Shown here one piece after another: positions 34,342-45,019 of a stretch of DNA of 64,000 bases; position 1 is the first letter of the stretch; each line of letters begins with the position of its first letter. Origin of the DNA: CAMLIZ01 sp036231905. GTDB taxonomy: Bacteria; Pseudomonadota; Gammaproteobacteria; Burkholderiales; Burkholderiaceae_C. Location: assembly GCF_036231905.1 (NCBI RefSeq), contig NZ_JAZARE010000008.1, positions 124,001-188,000 of the forward strand, read 5' to 3'. The notes under the pieces are model-generated. The model did no database searches, was not told the DNA's origin, and saw nothing but the letters and a program-made list of their open reading frames with translations. The position numbers and the translations under genes were made by a program.

Positions 34342-34875
34342 ATGGACCAAGCACCTGCCGCGCCTTCGCCGGATGCCGCGCCGGCGTTCCCGGCCGACCT
34401 GTATCGCCAACTGCGCATCCTGGCGCGCGCACGCCTGCGCCATGGTGGCCGGCAGACGCTGCTGGATACCACGGCGCTGGTGCACGAAGCCTATTTGCGC
34501 ATGAGCGCGGCCGGCCTGGCCGCGTCGGAGCGGCGCGCGCTGCTGGCGTATGCCGGCCGCACCATGCGCTCGGTGATCGTGGACTTCGCCCGCAAGCGCC
34601 AGGCGGACCGCCGGGGCGGCAGCGCAGGGAGGGTGACGCTCACCGAAGGGCAGGCGCCTGCCGCGCCCACGGCCGCCGAGCAGGTGCTGCACGTGCACGA
34701 GGCCCTGGTGGCGCTGGAAGCACTGGACGAGCGCCTGGCGCGGGTGGTGGAGCTGCGCTACTTCGTGGGCCTGTCCGAGGCCGAGATCGCGCAGGCGCTC
34801 GAGGTGTCGGAGCGCACCGTGCGGCGCGATTGGGAAAAGGCCCGGCTGCTGTTGCAGCGCGAGCTCCTCGTCTGA
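34342..34875 (+). CDS. ECF-type RNA polymerase sigma factor
   Basis: 177-residue sigma factor of the ECF group that is paired with Ser/Thr kinases. Region 2 reads LYRQLRILARARLRHG, DTTALVHEAYLRM and YAGRTMRSVIVDFARKRQAD; region 4 reads ALEALDERLARVVELRYFVG and EIAQALEVSERTVRRDWEKA. No anti-sigma gene adjoins it; instead a membrane Ser/Thr kinase follows after 99 bases, which suggests control by phosphorylation. The ATG at 34342 is chosen since MDQAPAAP begins the conserved part; longer frames run back over the GGDEF gene. Confidence 0.92.
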   Translation: MDQAPAAPSPDAAPAFPADLYRQLRILARARLRHGGRQTLLDTTALVHEAYLRMSAAGLAASERRALLAYAGRTMRSVIVDFARKRQADRRGGSAGRVTLTEGQAPAAPTAAEQVLHVHEALVALEALDERLARVVELRYFVGLSEAEIAQALEVSERTVRRDWEKARLLLQRELLV

Positions 34876-34974
34876 GCGGCTGCACCACGTCCCCAACCAT
34901 GGGGATGGTGGGGTAGCGGCTGCGGGCGTACACCGGCTGGCGCCTCACCGCCGCGCCCGCACCCCACCCGCTCG

Positions 34975-37794
<2,820 letters not shown>

Positions 37795-37886
37795 ATCGAA
37801 GACGATCGTTGCGCCCAGGCGTGGCCGCTTGGCGGGCCGGACCGCGTCTGTACAGGGGTCTCGACACTTTTTTGGAGGACCCCACG

Positions 37887-38699
37887 ATGCGCACATCACC
37901 CATTGCCATCGCGCTGCTCGCGGCGCTGGCCACCACCGGCGCGTGCGCCGGCCCGGCGCTGGCCGAACGCGAGTCGGTCGCGCAGGTCAGCTATTTCGGC
38001 GCCTTCTCGACGCTCAGCGATTCGGGCAGCGACGGCTCGCCAATCCCTGTCACCTCCCTGGACGCCAACCGGTCGCTGGCCCTGAACGGCTTGCACCACT
38101 GGGACGACAGCTTCTCGATGTGGAGCTTCTCCTACGACGTCGCCTGGTCGGTGCAGCAGGCGTTCAGCCTGCAGCCCGGCGTGGGCGGGCTGCGCTCGCT
38201 CAACGCCGAGGGGCACACCGCACTGGGCCTGGCCTCCGAGCTGATCTTCCTGGGCCAGCCGGCCGGTGGCATCAGCTCGTACATCGAGGCGGTGAACGAC
38301 CAGGCCTTCGTGTTCACGCTCGATGCGGCGAGCCGCTTCGAGCTGGAGGGCGACACCGGCGGCGGCCAGTTCATCAAGCTGCAGCGCTGGGACGACCCGC
38401 AGGCGCGCTGGATGGACACCGGCACCGTGTCCCACCTGAACACGCTGGACATGGCGTTCGATATCGACGGGCAGCTTGCGGCCGGCCGGTACCGATTGCT
38501 CAACCGGCTGCAGGACGACCGGGCCGATGGCGCGCCGCCGCAGATCGATGCGCACTGGAACTATGGACTGGTGTTCACCGACGTGGCGCCGGTGCCGGAG
38601 CTGCCGACACCCGCGCTGCTGCTGGCCGGGCTGAGCGCGGCCAGCTGGTTGGCGCGGCGCCGCCCCCGTGGCCTGGCACACGACGGACAGCGGCCGTGA
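37887..38699 (+). CDS. exported protein with variant PEP-CTERM sorting signal
   Basis: 270-residue protein. It starts with a signal peptide (MRTSPIAIALLAALATTGAC, ending ALAERES) and has TTGGAGGA as ribosome site. The mature part is a beta-rich, jelly-roll-like domain (LNGLHHWDDSFSMWSFSYDV). The tail is VPELPTPALLLAGLSAASWL then ARRRPR: a Pro-Glu-x-Pro motif, a short hydrophobic segment and a basic end, close to the PEP-CTERM signal read by exosortase, though PELP replaces the usual PEP. The hydrophobic stretch would be removed at the membrane. No exosortase gene is in the window. It overlaps the next small gene by four bases (GTGA). Confidence 0.85.
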   Translation: MRTSPIAIALLAALATTGACAGPALAERESVAQVSYFGAFSTLSDSGSDGSPIPVTSLDANRSLALNGLHHWDDSFSMWSFSYDVAWSVQQAFSLQPGVGGLRSLNAEGHTALGLASELIFLGQPAGGISSYIEAVNDQAFVFTLDAASRFELEGDTGGGQFIKLQRWDDPQARWMDTGTVSHLNTLDMAFDIDGQLAAGRYRLLNRLQDDRADGAPPQIDAHWNYGLVFTDVAPVPELPTPALLLAGLSAASWLARRRPRGLAHDGQRP

Positions 38700-39400
38700 T
38701 CGACCTCGTCGGCTATGTCGCTTCCGGTCTTGTGCTGGCGACCTTCTGCATGCGCGACATGGCCGCCTTGCGGCTGCTGGCCATGGCCAGCAATCTGGCC
38801 TTCATCGCCTATGGCGCGGGCGCCGGCATTGCGCCTGTGCTCACCCTTCACCTGCTGCTGCTGCCGATGAACGCCTGGCGCTGGCTGCAGCAACGATCCT
38901 ATGGAGATCTGCACCATGACTCACACCTCGCTCCACACGGCCCGGCTGGCCGCCATCGTGGCACTCCTGGCCGGCGCCAACGCGCACGCCGCCCGGCCCG
39001 CCAACCTGGCCGGCACCACCTGGACCGCCCGCATCGACAACGGCACGGAACAGCTGGTGATCCAGCGCCAGGGCGGCCCCGGCACGGCCGGCGGCCCCGA
39101 CTGCCTGATGGTGGAGGGCACCATCGGCCCGGCGCCCGTGCGCGGCTGGTACTGCCCGGCCACTGGTCGGCTGCACCTGCGGCACAGCAACATGGCGACC
39201 GGCGTGACGGTGAGGGTGATCGACGCCCATGTCAGCACCGAAGTGACCGGCCAGCCGCTGTACCTGGGCGGCACGGTGGCGGTGGACGATGCGGCCTTCG
39301 GCGCGCTGGGCGTCTACAACTTTTCGGCGGTGAAGTGAGGGCTGCAGCGAGAGCTCAGCGCTGGATGTCGCCCAGGCAGAGGTACTTCACCTCGAGGTAG
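38696..39400 (+). CDS. small three-segment membrane protein frame (YgjV-like) lacking its expected stop
   Basis: A GTG at 38696 overlaps the stop of the PEP-CTERM gene. The first 66 residues (IDLVGYVASGLVLATFCM, RLLAMASNLAFIAYGAGAG, PVLTLHLLLLPMNAWRWLQ) are a convincing three-helix inner-membrane protein resembling half of YgjV or the small membrane part of some cyclic-nucleotide-binding proteins. The frame then stays open to TGA at 39400, running over the whole next gene in another frame, where it is rich in Arg and Pro and looks like shadow. Either the gene ends by a hidden frameshift or the real protein has a long overlapping tail. Only the first 70 codons are trusted. Confidence 0.45.
   Translation: MIDLVGYVASGLVLATFCMRDMAALRLLAMASNLAFIAYGAGAGIAPVLTLHLLLLPMNAWRWLQQRSYGDLHHDSHLAPHGPAGRHRGTPGRRQRARRPARQPGRHHLDRPHRQRHGTAGDPAPGRPRHGRRPRLPDGGGHHRPGARARLVLPGHWSAAPAAQQHGDRRDGEGDRRPCQHRSDRPAAVPGRHGGGGRCGLRRAGRLQLFGGEVRAAARAQRWMSPRQRYFTSR
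38916..39338 (+). CDS. exported hypothetical protein
   Basis: 140-residue protein with a signal peptide (MTHTSLHTARLAAIVALLAG ending NAHA). The mature part is beta-rich, with ARIDNGTEQLVIQRQGGPGT, a Cys pair (one at DCLM and one at WYCPA) and a GxV-rich end (GGTVAVDDAAFGALGVYNF). The Cys pair may form a disulfide in the periplasm. No family is recognised. The ATG at 38916 has GGAG nine bases upstream; an in-frame ATG at 38901 lies within that site. It may share a transcript with the PEP-CTERM-like gene. Confidence 0.72.
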   Translation: MTHTSLHTARLAAIVALLAGANAHAARPANLAGTTWTARIDNGTEQLVIQRQGGPGTAGGPDCLMVEGTIGPAPVRGWYCPATGRLHLRHSNMATGVTVRVIDAHVSTEVTGQPLYLGGTVAVDDAAFGALGVYNFSAVK

Positions 39401-40827
39401 TCGGCGATGCCGTGGTGCGAGCCTTCGCGCCCCAGGCCGGATTGCTTGACGCCGCCGAAGGGCACTTCGGCGGTGGAGATCAGGCCGGTGTTCACGCCCA
39501 CCATGCCGTACTCCAGCGCTTCGCCCACGCGGAAGATGCGGCCGATGTCGCGGCTGTAGAAGTAGCTCGCGAGGCCGAACTCGGTGTCGTTGGCCAGGCG
39601 GATGGCTTCTTCTTCGGTCTTGAAGCGGAACACCGGCGCCACCGGGCCGAAGGTCTCTTCGCGGGCGCACAGCATGTCGGACGTGGCGTCGGCCAGCACG
39701 GTGGGCTCGAAGAAGCGCTCGCCGATCTTGTGGCCGCCCACCACCACGCGGGCGCCCTTGGCCACCGCATCGGCCACGTGGCGTTCCACCTTGGCCAGGC
39801 CGTCCTGGTCGATCAGCGGCCCCTGGTTCACGCCCGGCTCGAAGCCGTTGCCCACCTTGATGCCGCGGGCTTTTTCAGCGAGCTTGGCGATGAAGGCGTC
39901 GTACACGCTCTCCTGCACGTAGAGCCGGTTGGCGCACACGCAGGTCTGGCCGGCGTTGCGGTACTTGCTCACCAGCGCGCCTTCGGCCGCACTGTCGAGG
40001 TCGGCATCGTCGAACACGATGAAGGGTGCGTTGCCGCCCAGCTCCAGGCTGAGCTTCTTGATCGTGGGCGCGCATTGCTTCATCAGGATGCGGCCCACCT
40101 CGGTGGAGCCGGTGAAGGAGAGGTGGCGCACCAGGTCGCTGTCGCACAGCACCTTGCCGACCTCGATGGAGTTGGCACCGTCGGCGGTCACCACGTTCAA
40201 CACACCCGGCGGCATGCCGGCGCGCTGTGCCAGCTCGGCCACGGCCAGCGCCGACAGCGGCGTCTGCTCCGCCGGCTTGATGACCACCGGGCAGCCGGCG
40301 GCCAGCGCCGGCGCCACCTTGCGCGTGATCATCGCGATCGGGAAGTTCCAGGGTGTGATGGCCGCGCACACGCCCACCGGCTGCTGGATGACGAGGTAGC
40401 GCTTGTTGTTGTCGGTGGTGGGCACCGTTTCGCCGTAGACACGGCGGGCCTCTTCCGCAAACCATTCGATGAAGCTGGCGCCGTAGCTCACTTCGCCCTT
40501 GGCTTCGGCCAGCGGCTTGCCCTGTTCGGCGGTCATGATGGTGGCCAGGTCGTCGGCATGCTGGTGCAGCAGGTGGAACCACTTCATCAGGATGGCGCCG
40601 CGCTCCTTGGCCGTCTTGCGCGCCCAGGGCGCCCAGGCCGCATGCGCTGCCTTCAGCACGGTGCGGGCGGCCTCGGCATCGATGTTGGCCACATCGGCCA
40701 GCAGCGCGCCGGTGGCCGGGTCGTGCACCTCGAAGCGCGCCGCGCCACGCAGCCACTCGCCGTTGGCCAGCGCATCGGTCTTGAGCAGCGTGGGGTCCTT
40801 CAACTGGGCGAGCGGAGAGCGGGACAT
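39355..40827 (-). CDS. gabD: succinate-semialdehyde dehydrogenase
   Basis: Oxidises succinate semialdehyde to succinate with NADP+, the last step of 4-aminobutyrate breakdown. The 490-residue protein has ITPWNFPIAMITRKVAPALA, FTGSTEVGRILMKQCAPTIK (cofactor site), LSLELGGNAPFIVFDDADLD with the general base Glu, GQTCVCANRLYVQ with the catalytic Cys, and EETFGPVAPVFRF. The spelling fits GabD better than other aldehyde dehydrogenases. The ATG at 40827 is favoured over one 15 bases upstream. It is the last gene of the minus-strand operon that starts at gabT. Confidence 0.95.
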   Translation of the reverse strand: MSRSPLAQLKDPTLLKTDALANGEWLRGAARFEVHDPATGALLADVANIDAEAARTVLKAAHAAWAPWARKTAKERGAILMKWFHLLHQHADDLATIMTAEQGKPLAEAKGEVSYGASFIEWFAEEARRVYGETVPTTDNNKRYLVIQQPVGVCAAITPWNFPIAMITRKVAPALAAGCPVVIKPAEQTPLSALAVAELAQRAGMPPGVLNVVTADGANSIEVGKVLCDSDLVRHLSFTGSTEVGRILMKQCAPTIKKLSLELGGNAPFIVFDDADLDSAAEGALVSKYRNAGQTCVCANRLYVQESVYDAFIAKLAEKARGIKVGNGFEPGVNQGPLIDQDGLAKVERHVADAVAKGARVVVGGHKIGERFFEPTVLADATSDMLCAREETFGPVAPVFRFKTEEEAIRLANDTEFGLASYFYSRDIGRIFRVGEALEYGMVGVNTGLISTAEVPFGGVKQSGLGREGSHHGIADYLEVKYLCLGDIQR

Positions 40828-40901
40828 GCGGGGGCCTTTCAAGGTCTGGAGGTTCGTTTCACTCTACTGCGCCGGGGCCGGCCCATGCGCGGTGTCAGGC
40901 T

Positions 40902-41849
40902 TCAGCGGTAGTGCACGCCGGGCAGCACGCACAGCATCTCGTACAGCAGGTTGGCACCCAGCAGCGCGGTGTTGCCGCTGGGGTCGTAGGGTGGCGACAC
41001 CTCGACCAGGTCACCGCCCACCAGGTTGAGGCCGCGGCAGCCGCGGATGATCTCCAGCGCCTGCGGCACAGTGAGCCCGCCGATCTCCGGCGTGCCGGTG
41101 CCGCCGGCATACGAGGGGTCGATGCCGTCGATGTCGAAGCTCAGGTACACCGGCCGGTCAGGGCCGATGCGTTCGCGCACCTGCGCCATCAGCGGCGCCA
41201 GCGACTGGTACCAGACCTCATGCGCCTGCACCACGGTGAAGCCCTGGGCGCGCGGCCAGTCGAAGTCGTCGGCCGCGTAGCCGGTGCCGCGCAGGCCGAT
41301 CTGCCAGACGGTGTCGCAGGCGAGCAGGCCTTCTTCCACCGCGCGGCGAAAGGGCGTGCCGTGAGCGATGGCTTCGCCGAACATGTCGTCGTTGATGTCG
41401 GCATGCGCGTCCACATGCACCAGCGCCACCGGGCCGTGGCGGCGTGCGATGGCGCGCAGGATGGGCAGCGCGATGGTGTGGTCGCCGCCCAGCGTGAGCG
41501 GCTTGCAGCCGGAGGCCAGCACCTCGTCGTAGAAGTGTTCGATGATGCCCACCGACTTGGGCAGCGAGTAGGTGTTGATCGGCACGTCGCCCAGGTCGGC
41601 CACTTGCAGCATGTCGAAGGGCGCGGCGCCGGTGGCCATGTTGTAGGGGCGCAGCAGGGCCGACTCGGCGCGCATCTGGCGCGGGCCGAAGCGCGCCCCC
41701 GGCCGGTTGGAGGTGCCGATGTCCAGCGGCACACCGATGAAGGCGGCGTCCAGGCCGGCCGGCGAGGTGGCAGCCGGCAGCCGCATCATGGTGCCCGGGC
41801 CGGCGAAACGCGGCATGGCATTGCCGCTGAGCGGTTGGTTGAAGTCCAT
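40902..41849 (-). CDS. agmatinase/guanidinobutyrase-family ureohydrolase
   Basis: 315-residue manganese ureohydrolase. Metal ligands are in GGDHTIALP, HVDAHADINDD and SFDIDGIDPSYAGGTGTPEI. It cleaves a guanidino group to urea and an amine. The family includes agmatinase (SpeB, agmatine to putrescine) and guanidinobutyrase (GbuA, 4-guanidinobutyrate to 4-aminobutyrate). Its place between the ABC transporter and gabD, with gabT in the same operon and no putrescine-processing gene, favours guanidinobutyrase, but residues alone do not decide it. The ATG at 41849 begins MDFNQPLSGNAMPRFAG. Confidence 0.85.
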   Translation of the reverse strand: MDFNQPLSGNAMPRFAGPGTMMRLPAATSPAGLDAAFIGVPLDIGTSNRPGARFGPRQMRAESALLRPYNMATGAAPFDMLQVADLGDVPINTYSLPKSVGIIEHFYDEVLASGCKPLTLGGDHTIALPILRAIARRHGPVALVHVDAHADINDDMFGEAIAHGTPFRRAVEEGLLACDTVWQIGLRGTGYAADDFDWPRAQGFTVVQAHEVWYQSLAPLMAQVRERIGPDRPVYLSFDIDGIDPSYAGGTGTPEIGGLTVPQALEIIRGCRGLNLVGGDLVEVSPPYDPSGNTALLGANLLYEMLCVLPGVHYR

Positions 41850-41854
41850 AGCCT

Positions 41855-42733
41855 TCAGCGCCTGCGGCCCCGCAGCCATTCCAGCACCAGCAGCAAGCTG
41901 GTGGTGAAAACGATCAGCAGTGTGGCGACCGCGGCGATCGTGGGCGAAATGTTCTCGCGGATGCCGGTGAACATCTGGCGCGGCAGGGTCACCTGCTGCG
42001 GCCCGGCGAGGAACAGGGTGACCACCACCTCGTCGAACGAGGTGGCAAACGCGAACAGCGCGCCGGAGATCACGCCCGGCGCGATCACCGGCAGGGTGAT
42101 GCGGAAGAAGCTGCGCACCGGCCCGGCGCCCAGGCTCAGCGAAGCACGCACCAGGTTCTGGTTGAAGCCCTGCAAGGTGGCCAGCACGGTGGTCAGCACG
42201 AAGGGCGCCCCCAGGGCCGCATGCACCAGGATCAGCCCGGTGTAGGTGTCGGCCAGGCCGGCATTGGCGAAGAACAGGTAGGTGCTCACGCCCACCACCA
42301 CGATGGGCACCACCATGGGCGCGATCAGCACGCTCATCAGCAGGCCCTTGAACGGGAAGTTCGCGCGCGCCAGGCCCACGGCGGCCAAGGTGCCCAGCGA
42401 GGTGGCGATCAGCGTGGCGGCGGGTGCCACGATGAAGCTGTTCTTCGCCGCGCGCACCCACTCGGCCGAGTCGAAGAGGTTGTGGTACCAGCGCAGCGAC
42501 CAGCCGGTGATCGGGTAGATCAGGAAGGTGCTGTCCGAAAACGACAGCGGAATGATCACCAGGATGGGCAACAGCAGGAAGGCCAGCACGCCCACGCACA
42601 GGCCACGGAAGGCCCACCAGCCGGCCTTGTCCAGCGGCGTGGCGTAGGCGGGGAATTGCGGCTTCAGGAAGGCAAGGGGGCTGGCGGCCCCCTCGGGGGG
42701 CAGCGAACGAAGTGAGCGTGAGGGCTTCATCAT
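41855..42733 (-). CDS. polyamine-type ABC transporter permease (PotC-like)
   Basis: 292-residue inner-membrane permease. Six hydrophobic segments and the EAA-like loop SLGAGPVRSFFRITLPVIAP identify a binding-protein-dependent permease of the spermidine/putrescine group. The first 20 residues (MMKPSRSLRSLPPEGAASPL) are not part of the fold: they are encoded by a repeat element at 42681-42720 and form an added N-terminal extension. The ATG at 42733 overlaps the stop of the PotB-like gene, so translation is coupled. It is followed by the ureohydrolase gene after five bases. Confidence 0.93.
   Translation of the reverse strand: MMKPSRSLRSLPPEGAASPLAFLKPQFPAYATPLDKAGWWAFRGLCVGVLAFLLLPILVIIPLSFSDSTFLIYPITGWSLRWYHNLFDSAEWVRAAKNSFIVAPAATLIATSLGTLAAVGLARANFPFKGLLMSVLIAPMVVPIVVVGVSTYLFFANAGLADTYTGLILVHAALGAPFVLTTVLATLQGFNQNLVRASLSLGAGPVRSFFRITLPVIAPGVISGALFAFATSFDEVVVTLFLAGPQQVTLPRQMFTGIRENISPTIAAVATLLIVFTTSLLLVLEWLRGRRR
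42681..42720 (-). repeat. 40-base repeat, copy 1 (inside PotC-like gene)
   Basis: The forward sequence CTGGCGGCCCCCTCGGGGGG continues with CAGCGAACGAAGTGAGCGTG. It matches, in inverted orientation, the copy at 47608-47646 except for one gap and two mismatches. I know similar CTGCCCCCCGAGGGGG elements as recurring in Comamonadaceae-type genomes. Here it lies within the coding start of the permease and adds the peptide SRSLRSLPPEGAASP. Confidence 0.72.
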
Positions 42734-43974
42734 CCGAGGCTCAGCTCCGACTTCACAATGCGGCGGTACACCGCATACAGCACCAGCGTGGCGGCCAGCA
42801 GCAGCGCGCCCAGCGCACAGGCCATGCCCCAGTTGATGTTCACGTTGGTGTACTGCGCGATGTAGTAGCTCAGCATCTGGTCGTCACCACCGCCCAGCAA
42901 GGCCGGCGTCACGTAGTAGCCGATGCTCAGGATGAACACCAGCAGGGCGCCGGCGCCGATGCCCGGGTACGTCTGCGGCACGTAGACGCGGAAGAACGCG
43001 GCCAGCGGCGGGCTGCCCAGCGACACCGCGGCGCGCAGGTAGGTGCCGGGCACGCTCTTCATCACGCTGTACAGCGGCAGGATCATGAAGGGCAGCAGGA
43101 TGTGCACCATCGCGATCACCACGCCGGTGCGGTTGAACAGCAGCTGCAGTGGCTGCGAGATCAGGCCCAGGCCTTGCAGCGCGCCGTTCACCAGCCCGCC
43201 CGACTGCAGCAGCACGATCCACGCCGCCACGCGCACGAGGATGGAGGTCCAGAACGGCACCAGCACCAGGATCATCAGCACATTGGCCTGCCGCGCCGAC
43301 AGCGTGCTCAGCCAATAGGCCAGCGGATAACCCAGCAGCAGGCACACCACGGTGACCACCGCGCTGATCTGGAAGGTGCGCCCCAGGATGGGCGCGAACA
43401 CACGCTGGTCGGCCGGCATGCGCTCGATGTCACCCTGCGCATCACGCTTGAGGTCCACCGAGGCCAGCAGGTAGTCGGCGGTCCAGCGCGAGCTGTTCTT
43501 GGCGATCGCCTGCCAGTACTTCGGCTCGGCCCAGCGCTCGTCCAGCGCCAGCATCCTGGCTTTCACCTCGGCCGGTGAGCCATCGATCGGCAGTGCCTTG
43601 TAGGTGTTGAGGATCAGCGAGCGTGCGCCGGCCACCTCGCTGTTGAGCCGGCGCGCCAGGGCGCCGGCATCCGAGCGGTCGGGCAGGGCGGCCAGGTCGG
43701 CCGCCACGGCCGCGAAAGCGCTCGGTGGCGGCACCTCTTCGCGGTTCCAGCGCTGCAGCGCCTCGCCGGTGCGCGGCAAGGTGCTGGCCACCTCGGGGTT
43801 CTCCACGGCGCGCTTGAGCAGCGCGCCGATCGGCACCAGGAAGGTCAGCAGCAGGAAGCCCAGCAGCGGTAGGGTGAGGGCAAACGCACGCAGCTTGCGC
43901 ATGCGCTCGGCCCGCGCCAGCGAGCGCTGCAGGCTGGTGCCACCAACGGGCAGTGGAACCGCGAGGGTGCTCAT
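42730..43974 (-). CDS. polyamine-type ABC transporter permease (PotB-like)
   Basis: 414-residue permease. The C-terminal 270 residues have six hydrophobic segments and the loop SLGSPPLAAFFRVYVPQTYP of binding-protein-dependent permeases. A large soluble insert of about 130 residues lies between the first membrane segment and the rest (AGALARRLNSEVAGARSLIL and others), which is longer than in E. coli PotB and is seen in some polyamine-opine type permeases. It overlaps the PotC-like gene by four bases and is 10 bases after the binding-protein gene. Confidence 0.92.
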   Translation of the reverse strand: MSTLAVPLPVGGTSLQRSLARAERMRKLRAFALTLPLLGFLLLTFLVPIGALLKRAVENPEVASTLPRTGEALQRWNREEVPPPSAFAAVAADLAALPDRSDAGALARRLNSEVAGARSLILNTYKALPIDGSPAEVKARMLALDERWAEPKYWQAIAKNSSRWTADYLLASVDLKRDAQGDIERMPADQRVFAPILGRTFQISAVVTVVCLLLGYPLAYWLSTLSARQANVLMILVLVPFWTSILVRVAAWIVLLQSGGLVNGALQGLGLISQPLQLLFNRTGVVIAMVHILLPFMILPLYSVMKSVPGTYLRAAVSLGSPPLAAFFRVYVPQTYPGIGAGALLVFILSIGYYVTPALLGGGDDQMLSYYIAQYTNVNINWGMACALGALLLAATLVLYAVYRRIVKSELSLG

Positions 43975-43984
43975 GCGCTGCGGC

Positions 43985-45019
43985 TTATTGCGCGACCCAG
44001 GAGGCGAAGCGCTTTTCCAGCTCCTCGCCCTGGTCGGCCCAGAACTTCACGTTGAACTGCACCGCGTCCTTCGCATTGGCCGGCGACGTGGGCAGGTTCG
44101 CCAGTACCTTCGGGTGCAGCTTGGCCAGCGCCTTGTTGTTGGTGGGGCCGTAGGAGATCTCCTCCGCGTACTTGGCCTGGTTGTCCGGCTGGCTGGCGAA
44201 CTGGATGAACTTGTAGGCCGCGTCGCGGTTGGGTGTGCCCTTGGGAATGGTCCAGTAGTCCAGGTCGTAGATGCCGCCGTACCAGGCCACCTGCAGATAC
44301 TTGCCTTCGCGCTGCGCGGCGCTGATGCGGCCGTTGTAGGCGGTGCTCAGCACCACGTCGCCGGCCACCAGGAACTGCGGCGGCTGCGCGCCCGCTTCCC
44401 ACCACTGGATCTGCGGCTTGAGCTCGCCGAGCTTCTTGAACGCGCGGTCGGCGCCTTCCTTGGTGGAGAGCACCCTGTACACGTCGGCCGGCTTCACGCC
44501 GTCGGCCATGAGCGCGAACTCCAGGTTGTAGCGCGCGCCCTTGCGCATGCCGCGCTTGCCGGGGTACTTCTTCTGGTCCCAGAAGTCGGCCCAGCTGGTG
44601 GGGCGATCCTTGATCTTCTCGCCGTTGTAGGCCATGACGGTGGACCACACGAAGATGCCCACGCCGCATTCGTGCACGGCGGCGGGCTGGAAGTCGGCCT
44701 TGTTGCCCACCTTGGCCCAGTCGATCTTCTCGAACAGGCCTTCGTCGCAGCCGCGGGTGACGTCCGGGCTTTCCACTTCCACCACGTCCCAGGTGACCTT
44801 CTTGGTCTCGACCATGGCCTTCACCTTGGCCTGTTCGCCGTTGTATTCCACCGGCACCACCTTCACCCCGGTCTTCTCGAAGGGTTCGTAGTAGGCCTTC
44901 TTCTGCGCATTGGCGTTGGCGCCGCCGAAGTTCACGACCGTGATCTGCGACTGGGCCAGCGCGGGCAGCGCAAAGCCGGCCGCAACGACGACGGCCATGG
45001 CCAGGATGGTCTTGTTCAT
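43985..45019 (-). CDS. periplasmic solute-binding protein of polyamine/4-guanidinobutyrate type
   Basis: 344-residue binding protein with a signal peptide (MNKTILAMAVVVAAGFALPA ending LAQ). The mature part is of the PotD/F group: ITVVNFGGANANAQKKAYYE, WDVVEVESPDVTRG, ILSTAYNGR-like segment VLSTAYNGRISAAQREGKYL, and YGPTNNKALAKLHP. The ATG at 45019 has GGAG upstream. It overlaps the ATPase gene stop by four bases. From context the ligand is likely a guanidino acid, polyamine or 4-aminobutyrate; the sequence does not tell which. Confidence 0.92.
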   Translation of the reverse strand: MNKTILAMAVVVAAGFALPALAQSQITVVNFGGANANAQKKAYYEPFEKTGVKVVPVEYNGEQAKVKAMVETKKVTWDVVEVESPDVTRGCDEGLFEKIDWAKVGNKADFQPAAVHECGVGIFVWSTVMAYNGEKIKDRPTSWADFWDQKKYPGKRGMRKGARYNLEFALMADGVKPADVYRVLSTKEGADRAFKKLGELKPQIQWWEAGAQPPQFLVAGDVVLSTAYNGRISAAQREGKYLQVAWYGGIYDLDYWTIPKGTPNRDAAYKFIQFASQPDNQAKYAEEISYGPTNNKALAKLHPKVLANLPTSPANAKDAVQFNVKFWADQGEELEKRFASWVAQ

